From: Chitinasiproducens palmae
GTDB taxonomy: Bacteria > Pseudomonadota > Gammaproteobacteria > Burkholderiales > Burkholderiaceae
DNA: 64,000 bases
Direction of reading: 5' to 3'
Assembly: GCF_900095735.1 (NCBI RefSeq)
Contig: NZ_FNLO01000004.1
Span: forward strand, 328,199-392,198
Shown: positions 1 to 8,415 of the stretch, piece by piece
How the letters are laid out: each line of letters begins with the position of its first letter
Position numbering within the stretch: the stretch's first letter is position 1
The notes under the pieces: model-generated
Told to the model about the DNA's origin: nothing
Seen by the model: the letters and a program-made list of their open reading frames with translations, nothing else
Database searches by the model: none
Made by a program: the position numbers and the translations under genes

Positions 1-455
1 TCCGCCTCCACCTGCCCTGTGCCCGCTGCGCTCCCAGTTCGTCACGCCGCGTGACGCCAGCATCGCGGCGGACCGCATCGATCCCGCAAGCCGGCGGCAG
101 ACGGTGTCGGCCTCGCCCGCGCCGCTGCGCCGACCGCGCCGGACGCCATCGCGGAGAGACGAACGAATCGCACCGGCGCCGCGGTCGACGAGCCGACGGC
201 TTCGAACGCAGCGACAGGTCTGTTTGGCCGGACCACATCCAATCGCGAGGGCCGTGAGCGAAGGTCCGGGCGTCCGACGCAGGGGGTTTGAGCCCGAGCC
301 CGAGTCCAAGTCGGGACTCTGCCCGCGCCAGCGCGGCGACCAACCCAGCGCCCGACGTAGCGCTCCAATCGAGACGTCGCACGCCGCCTGTCGAGAAGGC
401 TAAGCGCATGTCGGCAACGGTGGCGGCGCTGGGCTAAGTGGCCGCGCTGCGCAAG
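1..455. other. Gene-poor left edge
   Basis: No open frame here has a recognisable protein family, start signal or consistent third-position GC bias; overlapping frames on both strands read as low-complexity Arg/Ala/Pro strings. It lies downstream of the first YopJ-like gene. No RNA gene or clear terminator is visible. Confidence 0.5.
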
Positions 456-1415
456 CTACCCGCGCCTGGCTGCTCCGTCGTCCGTTCTCAGTGCTTCGTG
501 GCTTGGCACGGACCAGCGTTGCGGAGCGGCGGCGCGCGCACCGGGCATTGCATCCAGACGCTCGGCCAGTGCCTTGTATTCGACCAGCCGTTTCAGGTGT
601 ATCGACTTGGACAGCCTCCTGCCGCCAACCTCTTCCAACGTTGCCCACTGCCGCTCGCTCAGCGTCTGCCCTTTCTTGTTCACCACGCGGCCATGCTCGG
701 TCGGGTCGCACTCGATATAGCTGTCGAGGCGGACCGTTCCCTGCGAGTGTTTGAAAAAGACCGGTGGCAGGAATCGATCCGCGTCGCTGGCGCGCAGCCT
801 GTCGCCCAGCGTCCCGGCCAGATTGGCTTTGTGTAGCGCCAGAATCTGATCGCGTTCCTTGAGCAGCTTTTTCGCCAGGGCCAGGCTGAACATGCCGCAC
901 TCCGCATTGCTCCTCTGAATGTCCAACGCGACCGAGACCACCTTGGCGTGCGGCAACGCTGTCCGCTTCACCGCGACCTTGATGAGCGCGGCAAGCAGAC
1001 ACGGCGTTGTGTGGTCGAAGGTGGTCGGCTCGAACAGCGCAACGGACACCTTGCCGTCGACAACCGCCACATCAAGCGCAACGAAGTGCGTTGCCGAGTT
1101 GCCGGAATTCACCACGTAACGCTTCGATTCGAGCCCATCTCGCCAGAACGCATCCAGCGAGTCGCACAGGTCCTTGGGAGCGGGCAGATAGCACAGATCG
1201 AGACCGGTTTTCTTGTCGTTGGCCATGGCAACCAGACCGGGCATCAGCGCTTCGTCGACTTCCGCGAAGTCCATTTCGGTCCAACTGCCGTCGTTCAGAC
1301 TGCGTTCTATCTCCTCGATCTTTGCCGCAAGAAAAGACGGATCCGGCGCGGCCGCCGGCTCCAGTGACGCAGCCCGCGGCGGATCGGCTACGCCGCGCAA
1401 AGGTAATCCGGACAT
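456..1415 (-). CDS. YopJ-family serine/threonine acetyltransferase (type III effector)
   Basis: A 319-residue protein with the YopJ/AvrRxv (peptidase C55-like) fold signature. Such effectors are injected into eukaryotic cells and acetylate host kinases or defence proteins. The catalytic triad is visible as His110 (in HFVALDV), Glu129 (in LFEPTT) and Cys173 (in QRSNAECGMFSL). The His-Glu and Glu-Cys gaps are 19 and 44 residues, the spacing known for YopJ (H109/E128/C172). A Lys-rich stretch near residues 275-290 (SKSIHLKRL) matches the region following the catalytic core in the family. The ATG at 1415 was chosen because it places the triad at YopJ-like positions; an AGGAG lies about 12 nt upstream, which is rather far. 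The open frame extends upstream to 1613. A paralogue follows upstream on the same strand. No hrp-type TTCG-N16-TTCG box was found nearby. The family call is firm; host target and secretion are inferred. Confidence 0.88.
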   Translation of the reverse strand: MSGLPLRGVADPPRAASLEPAAAPDPSFLAAKIEEIERSLNDGSWTEMDFAEVDEALMPGLVAMANDKKTGLDLCYLPAPKDLCDSLDAFWRDGLESKRYVVNSGNSATHFVALDVAVVDGKVSVALFEPTTFDHTTPCLLAALIKVAVKRTALPHAKVVSVALDIQRSNAECGMFSLALAKKLLKERDQILALHKANLAGTLGDRLRASDADRFLPPVFFKHSQGTVRLDSYIECDPTEHGRVVNKKGQTLSERQWATLEEVGGRRLSKSIHLKRLVEYKALAERLDAMPGARAAAPQRWSVPSHEALRTDDGAARRG

Positions 1416-1890
1416 GGCAAATTTCAACTCCTGTAGCGGTGCCTCGAACAAATCGACAGCGATGGCACCGCACGGTTGCATGCCTGCGGCCACCTTGCTG
1501 CGGCCCGACAGCTCGGGCTTGCCCCATCCTGCCTGTCGAACAGAACGGCGCGAATGAAGCAGGCAAGAGTTATTTCTTATTCCTCGGCGAACGCAAACCG
1601 CGCTGGGCCGCACGCTGCCGCGCGGTAATCAGGCTGGGACGGTACGGTACGGTGCAAATATGCGCGCAACCATGCGGCCCGTACCTCGACGAACCTCGCG
1701 CCGAGGAGCGCACCTTGGACGAGTGCTACGAGTGCCGGGCTTGAGCGCGACTATCGGCGCCATGCCCGCGTGCCACCGTCACGACGATGAAAGCGTGGTA
1801 GCCGCTTGGTAACCGCTCAGCAGCCGCTCGGCAGCCGCCTCGGCTGATGGCCGCCATCGCGTGACCGTCATGCGTCTTGCCACGCTCGCG
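1416..1890. other. Intergenic region between the two effector genes
   Basis: About 475 bp without a supported gene. It should hold the promoter of the downstream effector: an AT-richer patch lies near 1563-1583, but no convincing -35/-10 pair or hrp box is seen. Imperfect 11-bp repeats (1798-1841) lie just beyond the stop of the larger effector. Confidence 0.4.
1798..1841. repeat. Imperfect 11-bp tandem repeat, about 4 units
   Basis: Units resembling GCAGCCGCTCG run head to tail (GTAGCCGCTTG, GTAACCGCTCA, GCAGCCGCTCG, then a degenerate copy). The array lies about 50 bp beyond the stop codon of the 713-residue effector gene, one of several arrays at gene 3' ends in this window. Confidence 0.5.
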
Positions 1891-4032
1891 CTATCGCCGC
1901 AAGCCGTCGCCGCCCGGTTCAAGTCCGGAACGCAGCGGCTGCGCTCGGTGGCTTTCTGCCGTCTTCATGGCTTCGTGGTCGGCCCTGAATGCTTTCAGGT
2001 CGCGAAGTCGCGCTTCGATCTGCGCGGTTTCGTGCTCATGTATGAACGACTTGAGTTCGGCGTGGCGGCGCTCCAGTACGGCATCGTCTGCCGCGGCGCG
2101 GCGCGGGACGGATGGTTGTGCCGGCGCCGCGGCCTGTCGCCGGGGCCCTGCGTTAGCGGCCGGCGGTGTTCCGCTCACCACCGCGACGATCGGCACGGGT
2201 AAGGAAACTCGCGCTGGACGTGCAGCCGGCCGTTCGGCGCGAGCCTGCTCATAGACGGCGATCTTCCGCTCACGCGCCGCCGTGTGCAGCGCGTTGCCGA
2301 CATCGAGCGCGTGTTCGGCCAGCGTTGCCGCGGCAAGCCGCTTCTGTTGCCTGGCAACGCGCTGCTGCGCATCGGCCGCTGCGAGGTGCGCGTTTGCGGC
2401 CTGTCGGCTGTCCGCCAGCGCTCGGGCCTGCTCGATCATCGCCGCGTGCGCGCGCGACACTTCCGGTGCGATCGTCTCGGTCAACGCGCTGTGCAGCGCC
2501 ACATAATCCGTCGCCCCCCCGCAGGGCCGTGCCTGAGCATCCGCTGCGTGTCGGCTCAGCTCGCGGTCGTGCGGAATCAGCCCAGCCTGTCGCAATAATG
2601 CGATGGCCGTCGGATTCGGATTGAGGCGATTGGCGCGTTTCACCAGCTTGTAGAAATCGGCGGACTGCTGAAGCACAAGCTGTTTGAACGCGTATCCGGT
2701 TTGCGTCATCGAAAGGCGGCGCACGATTTCGTGACGTGTCCCGTCATCGTCAGCCAGCGCGGCGAGCAGCGCACAAAGGTGGTTCACGGCGTTCGACGGC
2801 CAGTTCGCGCCGGCCATCGCGTGGGCGAGACTGGCAACGGCGTCGCCCTTTTCGCGGGCAAGCAGCGCGGCAACGACTTCGGTCCTGGCGAGCCAGCCGT
2901 CGCGATGCAGAAGCTGGAACAGCGACACACAGGCCGCACCCAGCGACGAAAGATGGCCGCGTTGCAGCAGTTCCGCGAGGCGGCTGGCGAGATGACGGCC
3001 GTGCGCGTCACGGGCCACGGCATGTCGTGCGGCAGTTGCCGGATCGGCCGCCGCGAGCTCGGCCAGCGTGGACAGCGCGGCGGCCGCTCGCGGCGGTGAA
3101 TCAATCCCGGCGAAGCCGCTGCCGTATGCCGCCAGATCACGTTGCAGGCGACTGGCAAGTGCATCCGAGCCATCGAGCGACTGCTGCAACGACCGGTATT
3201 CGGCAAGACGTTTCAGATGGATGGACTTCGACCGAAGTCCGCCCCCCACCGATACCAGCGTCCTCGCGGCACGCTGCCGAAGCGTCTCGCCCTTCTTGTT
3301 GACCGCAGCGGTCTCGGCCGCCGGCCTCGCCTGCAAATAGGCTTCCAGGCGCCGTTTCCCCTGCGCGTGCTTGAAGAACGTCGCTGGCAGCAAGGTGTCG
3401 ATGACATCTTTGCCGACCACATCCGCCAGGTCCTTGGCGAGATTCGCCCGGTGCAAGACCTCGATCTCGTCCGACGCTTTGTGCACTTTCTTCGCGAGGA
3501 AAAGGCTGAAGACGCCGCACTCGCTGTGGCTCCTCTGCAGATCGAGTTCCAGCTTGCAGCACCTGACATTCGGTACGGCCGACGCGCCGATCGCCAGATC
3601 GGTCTGAAACGCCAGCATCCCGGGCGCATCCGCGTCCAGCGTCGCCGGCTCGAACAGCAGAACCGAGATGCCCCGTTCACTTTGCCGCACATCCAGCACC
3701 GCGAAGTGCATGCCGCCGTCGCCCAGGCCGACGATGTACCGGCTGGCTGGGATCTCGTCCCGCGCGATTCGGCTCAACTCGTCCGTGAATTCCGCCGGTC
3801 GCTGCAGGAACACGAGATCGAGGCCGTCCTTGCGCTGGTTGGCCCGTTCCACCAGGCGCGGCATCCAGTGCCGGTCGAGCCTGGCGAAATCCCGTTCGGC
3901 CCAACTCCCGTCCTCCAGGCTGCGCTCGATGCGCTCGAGCTGACTGTCCAACGCCGTCCGATCGAAGGACGCGTCGCGATCCGCGTTCGTCGCCTGGTGC
4001 GTGCCGGCGCTGCGCGCGTTGACTTCCAACAT
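1891..4032 (-). CDS. Large YopJ-family acetyltransferase with 420-residue C-terminal extension
   Basis: A 713-residue protein whose first ~290 residues are a YopJ-family acetyltransferase and whose remainder is unassigned. His109 (GGMHFAVLDV), Glu128 (LLFEPATLD) and Cys172 (QRSHSECGVFSL) fall at exactly the YopJ numbers when translation starts at 4032. That ATG is preceded by AGGGGAAGC at good spacing; the frame stays open to 4362, but upstream ATGs lack a ribosome site. The C-terminal part looks largely helical and Ala/Leu-rich, with charged coiled-coil-like stretches near residues 560-630 and 670-705 and a Pro/Ala-rich linker between them. Typical YopJ proteins are 290-370 residues, so the extension is unusual. 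It is the paralogue of the neighbouring gene (shared IERSL.DGSW, NKKG.TL and SKSIHLKRL motifs). Role as an effector is inferred from the family. Confidence 0.85.
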   Translation of the reverse strand: MLEVNARSAGTHQATNADRDASFDRTALDSQLERIERSLEDGSWAERDFARLDRHWMPRLVERANQRKDGLDLVFLQRPAEFTDELSRIARDEIPASRYIVGLGDGGMHFAVLDVRQSERGISVLLFEPATLDADAPGMLAFQTDLAIGASAVPNVRCCKLELDLQRSHSECGVFSLFLAKKVHKASDEIEVLHRANLAKDLADVVGKDVIDTLLPATFFKHAQGKRRLEAYLQARPAAETAAVNKKGETLRQRAARTLVSVGGGLRSKSIHLKRLAEYRSLQQSLDGSDALASRLQRDLAAYGSGFAGIDSPPRAAAALSTLAELAAADPATAARHAVARDAHGRHLASRLAELLQRGHLSSLGAACVSLFQLLHRDGWLARTEVVAALLAREKGDAVASLAHAMAGANWPSNAVNHLCALLAALADDDGTRHEIVRRLSMTQTGYAFKQLVLQQSADFYKLVKRANRLNPNPTAIALLRQAGLIPHDRELSRHAADAQARPCGGATDYVALHSALTETIAPEVSRAHAAMIEQARALADSRQAANAHLAAADAQQRVARQQKRLAAATLAEHALDVGNALHTAARERKIAVYEQARAERPAARPARVSLPVPIVAVVSGTPPAANAGPRRQAAAPAQPSVPRRAAADDAVLERRHAELKSFIHEHETAQIEARLRDLKAFRADHEAMKTAESHRAQPLRSGLEPGGDGLRR

Positions 4033-4592
4033 GTCTGCTTCCCCTGTCGCGACAGCGCGACGGTCGATGTCGCTGCTCACGGTCGAGATTTCCGGCATGT
4101 CGAGAGCCGTCTTCGCCATGCGGTGCGAGACGCTCGTGACTGAACGATGGGTCTGTCGATTCAGCCGATGGAGCGAACGCCTGTGCATCGTGCTGCAACC
4201 GTATGCCTTCCCGCGATGAACCCCACGTGAAGGTTTGTTCTTGTTCGCAATCGCCGCGGCAACACGGCGCCAGGGTCCGCGTCCGCGTGCGGGGCGGCGT
4301 CCGCAGCCCGGCCATCCGACGGCCTGCCCGGTGTCGCGCGGCGAGCGGTGAACACGGGGCAAGGCGAGGCATGCGCCCGGCGCCGCGCCGCTCAGCCGCC
4401 GCGGGCCGGCCTACTCGGGTTTTCGCGCCTATCGTTTCCCCGCGCCCCTTGCTACGCTGACTTGGTCCGCCCGGCCGTTGCGAGCGCGCCACCGACGGCC
4501 GCTCCGGTGCCGGTGACGGTACGCCTACGCCGACGGCCTATCCGGTTGCACGCGTAATCCGCCCGGCGATCCCGGGCCAAGGAGAACGATGA
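4033..4592. other. Divergent intergenic region upstream of effector and iorAB
   Basis: About 560 bp between divergently transcribed genes, expected to carry both promoters. The only clear signal is the ribosome-binding site AAGGAG at 4579-4584 before iorAB. Frames here are upstream extensions of the effector frame or shadows. Confidence 0.4.
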
Positions 4593-7500
4593 ATGAATGC
4601 CCCCCGTGACGCCGGCGTCGATGCCGCGCTACAGGCATTGGCTTCTGCCAAGCTGGACGACAAGTACACCCTTGAACGCGGCCGGGTCTACATGAGCGGC
4701 ATCCAGGCGCTGGTGCGACTGCCGATGCTGCAGGCCGCACGCGACCGCGCCGCCGGTCTCAATACCGCCGGCTTCATCTCCGGATATCGCGGCTCGCCAC
4801 TCGGCGGGCTCGACCAGTCGCTTTGGAAAGCCAAGTCCCACCTCGCCAAGCAGCGCATCGTTTTCAAGGCGGGACTCAACGAGGATCTCGCCGCGACGGC
4901 CGTGTGGGGCTCCCAGCAAGTCAATCTCTTCCCGAAAGCCAACGTCGATGGCGTGTTCTCGATGTGGTACGGCAAGGGCCCGGGCGTCGACCGCACCGGC
5001 GACGTCTTCAAACACGCGAATTCGGCCGGCTCGTCGCGGTACGGCGGGGTGCTGGTCGTTGCGGGGGACGATCACGCGGCCAAGTCGTCCACGCTCGCGC
5101 ACCAGTCCGAGCACGTCTTCAACGCCTGCGGCATTCCGGTGCTTTATCCGTCCGACGTGCAGGAATACATCGACTTCGGCCTGCATGGCTGGGCGATGAG
5201 CCGGTACTCCGGGCTGTGGGTCGCGCTCAAATGCGTCACCGACGTGGTCGAATCCTCGGCGTCCGTGGACGTGGAACCGGACCGTGTCCAGATCCGCCTG
5301 CCCGACGATTTCACACTGCCGCCCGAGGGGCTGAACATCCGCTGGCCAGACCCGCCGTTGGTCCAGGAAGCGCGGCTGGTCGATTACAAATGGTATGCGG
5401 CGCTCGCCTACGTGCGGGCCAATCGCTTGGACCGCGTCGTGATCGACTCGCCGACCGCGCGCTTCGGCATCGTCAGTGCCGGCAAGGCCTATCTCGACGT
5501 CCGGCAGGCGCTCGACGATCTCGGCCTGGACGAAACACTGTGCGCGCAGGTCGGCATCCGGCTCTACAAGGTCGGCTGCGTGTGGCCGCTCGAGGCGCAG
5601 GGCATGCGCGCCTTTGCGAACGGCCTCGAGGAAATCCTGGTGGTCGAGGAAAAGCGGCAGGTCCTCGAATATGCGATCAAGGAAGAGCTGTACAACTGGC
5701 GCGAGGACGTTCGTCCACGCGTGTTCGGCAAATTCGACGAGAACGAGGCCGGCGGCGGCGAATGGTCGGTGCCGCGCGGCGACTGGCTGCTGCCGCCGCA
5801 TGCCGACCTGTCGCCGGCCGTGATCGCGCGCGCGATCGCCCGCCGCCTGTCGCGCTTCGAACTGAGCGACACCCTGCGCGCCTCGATCGACGCCCGCATG
5901 GCCGTCATCGACGCGCGGGAGCGCGCGCTTGCGCAGCCGCACCCGTCGGCCGAACGCAAGCCATGGTTCTGCTCGGGCTGTCCTCACAACACGTCGACCA
6001 AGGTACCCGAAGGCTCGCGCGCGATCGCCGGCATCGGCTGCCACTACATGACGACATGGATGGACCGATCGACCGACACCTTCAGCCAGATGGGCGGCGA
6101 AGGCGTCGCGTGGATTGGCCAGTCGTCGTTCTGCGACGACGGACACGTGTTCGCCAACCTCGGTGACGGCACGTACTTCCATTCGGGCCTGCTCGCCATC
6201 CGCGCCGCGGTGGCGGCGGGCGTCAACATCACTTACAAGATCCTGTTCAACGACGCGGTGGCGATGACCGGCGGCCAGCCGGTCGACGGCACGCTGAACG
6301 TGCCAATGCTGTCGCAGCAACTGGCCGCGGAAGGCTTGAGCAAGATCGTCATCGTCAGCGACGAGCCGGAGAAATACGAAGGTGTCACCGGCCTCGCCGA
6401 CGGCGTGACGGTCCACCATCGCAAGGAACTCGATGCCATCCAGCGCATGCTGCGCGACACGGCCGGCACGACGGCGCTGATCTACGATCAGACCTGCGCA
6501 ACCGAGAAGCGCCGCCGCCGCAAACGCGGTTCGTATCCGGACCCGGCGCGACGCGTGGTCATCAACGAGGCCGTCTGCGAAGGCTGCGGCGATTGCTCGG
6601 TACAGTCGAACTGCCTGTCCGTGGAACCGGTCGACACCGAGTTCGGCCGCAAGCGGCAGATCAACCAATCGTCCTGCAACAAGGACTTCAGTTGCCTGAA
6701 CGGCTATTGCCCGAGCTTCGTGACGCTGGAAGGCGCGCAACTGAAGAAGCCGCGCGCCGCGCAACTCGATCACGACGACTGGCCCGCACTGCCCGAGCCT
6801 GCGTTGCCCGCGCTGGCGCGGCCGACGCGACTGCTGGTGGCCGGCATCGGCGGCACCGGCGTGGTGACGATCGGCGCGTTGCTCGGCATGGCCGGCCATC
6901 TGGAAGCGCGTGGCGTCTCGGTACTCGACGTCACCGGGCTCGCGCAGAAAGGCGGCGCGGTGATGAGCCACATCCAGATCGCGGCCAATCCCAGCGGACT
7001 GTTCGCGACGCGGATCGCGGTCGGCGAGGCGGACGTCGTGATCGGGGCCGACGCGTTGGTGGCCGCGAGCGACGAGGCGCTGTCGCGGATGCGGCCGGAC
7101 ACGACGCGCGTGGTGGTGAACCGCGCGAATGCACCGACTGCCGCGTTGATCAGCGATCCCGACTGGCGCTTCCCGGCACAAGCGGCCGAGGATGCGATCG
7201 CGGCGGCCGCGCGCGTGCTCGACACGATCAATGCGAATGCGCTCGCGGTCGGCCTGCTCGGCGACGCGATCTACGCAAATCCGCTGCTGCTCGGCTTTGC
7301 GTGGCAGCGCGGCTGGATTCCGCTGTCGGGCGCGGCGATCCGCCGGGCGATCGAACTGAACGACGTCGCCGTCGAGGCCAACCTGCGTGCGTTCGAATGG
7401 GGACGCCGCGCCGCGGAAGCGCCGGAGCGGGTAGCCGATGCAATCCGCAGCCAGTCCGGTGCGGATCGCGCGTCAGGCGAACGCGTGGTGACGCTGCACA

Positions 7501-8180
7501 CGGCACGCAGCGTCGAGCTGCTGATCGAACGGCACGTTGCCGCCCTGACCGCGTATCAGGACGCACGCTACGCGGCGCGCTATCGCGAGCGCATCGAACG
7601 CGTGCGCGCCGCCGAGACTGCGCTTGGCGATGCCGGGCGCAAGGCGGCGTTGACCGAGGCGGTTGCGCGCAGCCTGCACAAGGTGATGGCCTACAAGGAC
7701 GAGTACGAGGTGGCGCGCCTGCAGGCAGACCCTGCTTTCCTGGCCAGCCTGCGCGAGCGCTTCGAAGGCGACTGGAAGCCGAACTACCACATGGCGCCGC
7801 CGCTGTTCGCGAAAAAGGACGCCCAGGGTCGCCCGTTGAAGCAGCAGTACGGTGCGTGGATGCTGACCGCGATGCGCATGCTCGCCCGTTGCAAGGGATT
7901 GCGCGGCACCGCGCTCGACCCGTTCGGACGTACGCAGGAGCGACGTGACGAACGCGCGCTGATCGCCGATTACGAGGCGCTGGTCGACGAACTGGTCGCC
8001 GGCCTGAGCCTCGACAGGCTGCCGCTTGCGGTCGAACTGGCCGGTCTGCCGCAGGACGTGCGCGGTTACGGCCATATCAAGGAGCGCAACCTCGCGCAGG
8101 TCCGCACCCGTTGGCAGAGCCTGCTCGCGCGTTGGCGGCAATCGCCGCCCACCTCGCCGTCGCTGCGCGAAGTGGCCTGA
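4593..8180 (+). CDS. Indolepyruvate ferredoxin oxidoreductase, fused alpha/beta type
   Basis: A 1195-residue single-chain 2-oxoacid:ferredoxin oxidoreductase of the indolepyruvate type, which oxidatively decarboxylates aryl- or branched-chain 2-oxo acids to acyl-CoA with thiamine diphosphate and iron-sulfur clusters. The N-terminal region (about 1-480) is the pyrimidine-binding part. A thiamine-diphosphate motif GDGT begins near residue 523, and a ferredoxin-like Cys cluster (CEGCGDCSVQSNC) lies near residue 660, followed by more cysteines (CNKDFSCLNGYC). The gamma-type domain begins near 745 with GIGGTGVVT. Length fits the fused proteobacterial form. The ATG at 4593 has AAGGAG 8 nt upstream. 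It is a single-gene unit ending in a strong hairpin terminator. It probably takes part in aromatic or branched-chain amino acid breakdown; the exact substrate is not visible. Confidence 0.93.
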   Translation: MNAPRDAGVDAALQALASAKLDDKYTLERGRVYMSGIQALVRLPMLQAARDRAAGLNTAGFISGYRGSPLGGLDQSLWKAKSHLAKQRIVFKAGLNEDLAATAVWGSQQVNLFPKANVDGVFSMWYGKGPGVDRTGDVFKHANSAGSSRYGGVLVVAGDDHAAKSSTLAHQSEHVFNACGIPVLYPSDVQEYIDFGLHGWAMSRYSGLWVALKCVTDVVESSASVDVEPDRVQIRLPDDFTLPPEGLNIRWPDPPLVQEARLVDYKWYAALAYVRANRLDRVVIDSPTARFGIVSAGKAYLDVRQALDDLGLDETLCAQVGIRLYKVGCVWPLEAQGMRAFANGLEEILVVEEKRQVLEYAIKEELYNWREDVRPRVFGKFDENEAGGGEWSVPRGDWLLPPHADLSPAVIARAIARRLSRFELSDTLRASIDARMAVIDARERALAQPHPSAERKPWFCSGCPHNTSTKVPEGSRAIAGIGCHYMTTWMDRSTDTFSQMGGEGVAWIGQSSFCDDGHVFANLGDGTYFHSGLLAIRAAVAAGVNITYKILFNDAVAMTGGQPVDGTLNVPMLSQQLAAEGLSKIVIVSDEPEKYEGVTGLADGVTVHHRKELDAIQRMLRDTAGTTALIYDQTCATEKRRRRKRGSYPDPARRVVINEAVCEGCGDCSVQSNCLSVEPVDTEFGRKRQINQSSCNKDFSCLNGYCPSFVTLEGAQLKKPRAAQLDHDDWPALPEPALPALARPTRLLVAGIGGTGVVTIGALLGMAGHLEARGVSVLDVTGLAQKGGAVMSHIQIAANPSGLFATRIAVGEADVVIGADALVAASDEALSRMRPDTTRVVVNRANAPTAALISDPDWRFPAQAAEDAIAAAARVLDTINANALAVGLLGDAIYANPLLLGFAWQRGWIPLSGAAIRRAIELNDVAVEANLRAFEWGRRAAEAPERVADAIRSQSGADRASGERVVTLHTARSVELLIERHVAALTAYQDARYAARYRERIERVRAAETALGDAGRKAALTEAVARSLHKVMAYKDEYEVARLQADPAFLASLRERFEGDWKPNYHMAPPLFAKKDAQGRPLKQQYGAWMLTAMRMLARCKGLRGTALDPFGRTQERRDERALIADYEALVDELVAGLSLDRLPLAVELAGLPQDVRGYGHIKERNLAQVRTRWQSLLARWRQSPPTSPSLREVA

Positions 8181-8232
8181 GCGCGCGTGCCAGCGTCGCG
8201 GGCGGCGAGCCCGCGCCCCGCCGCCTGCCACT

Positions 8233-8269
8233 AATGAAAAACGCCCGGTTGAACCGGGCGTTTTTCATT
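8233..8269. terminator. Rho-independent terminator after iorAB (bidirectional)
   Basis: A perfect 18-bp inverted repeat, AATGAAAAACGCCCGGTT with its complement, around a 1-nt centre. The GC-rich core is flanked by A5 on one side and T5 on the other, so it can end transcripts from both strands. It lies 53 bp after the iorAB stop and between the convergent iorAB and maeB genes. Confidence 0.93.
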
Positions 8270-8321
8270 CAGGCGCTGCTGCCGCGGCACCTCGAGGGGG
8301 TGCTCGCGAGCCGGCGCGATC

Positions 8322-8405
8322 GCTCAGACACCGGCTCAGACACCGGCTCAGGCCTCGGCTCAAGCATCGGCTCAAGCATCGGCTCAAGCATCGGCTCAGG
8401 CATCC
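8322..8405. repeat. 12-bp tandem repeat, 7 units
   Basis: Seven consecutive 12-bp units of the form GCTCARRCAYCG (GCTCAGACACCG x2, GCTCAGGCCTCG, GCTCAAGCATCG x3, GCTCAGGCATCC). The array ends 10 bp before the maeB stop codon, so it sits just 3' of maeB. Groups of identical neighbouring units suggest recent local duplication. Confidence 0.9.
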
Positions 8406-8415
8406 GCGCGGGCCC

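Noticed and set aside
1416..1620. Possible hrp-type CGAA-N16-CGAA box upstream of the first effector
   Set aside because: The CGAA motifs at 1537, 1551 and 1588 have spacings of 10 and 33 bp, not 15-16, so they do not match the known box.
4629..7181. An 850-codon minus-strand frame opposite iorAB
   Set aside because: It is the antisense shadow of a high-GC gene; its translation is a His/Arg/Asp-rich string without any family signature.
8322..8405. CRISPR-like array after maeB
   Set aside because: The units are directly adjacent 12-mers with no unique spacers, so it is a simple tandem repeat.
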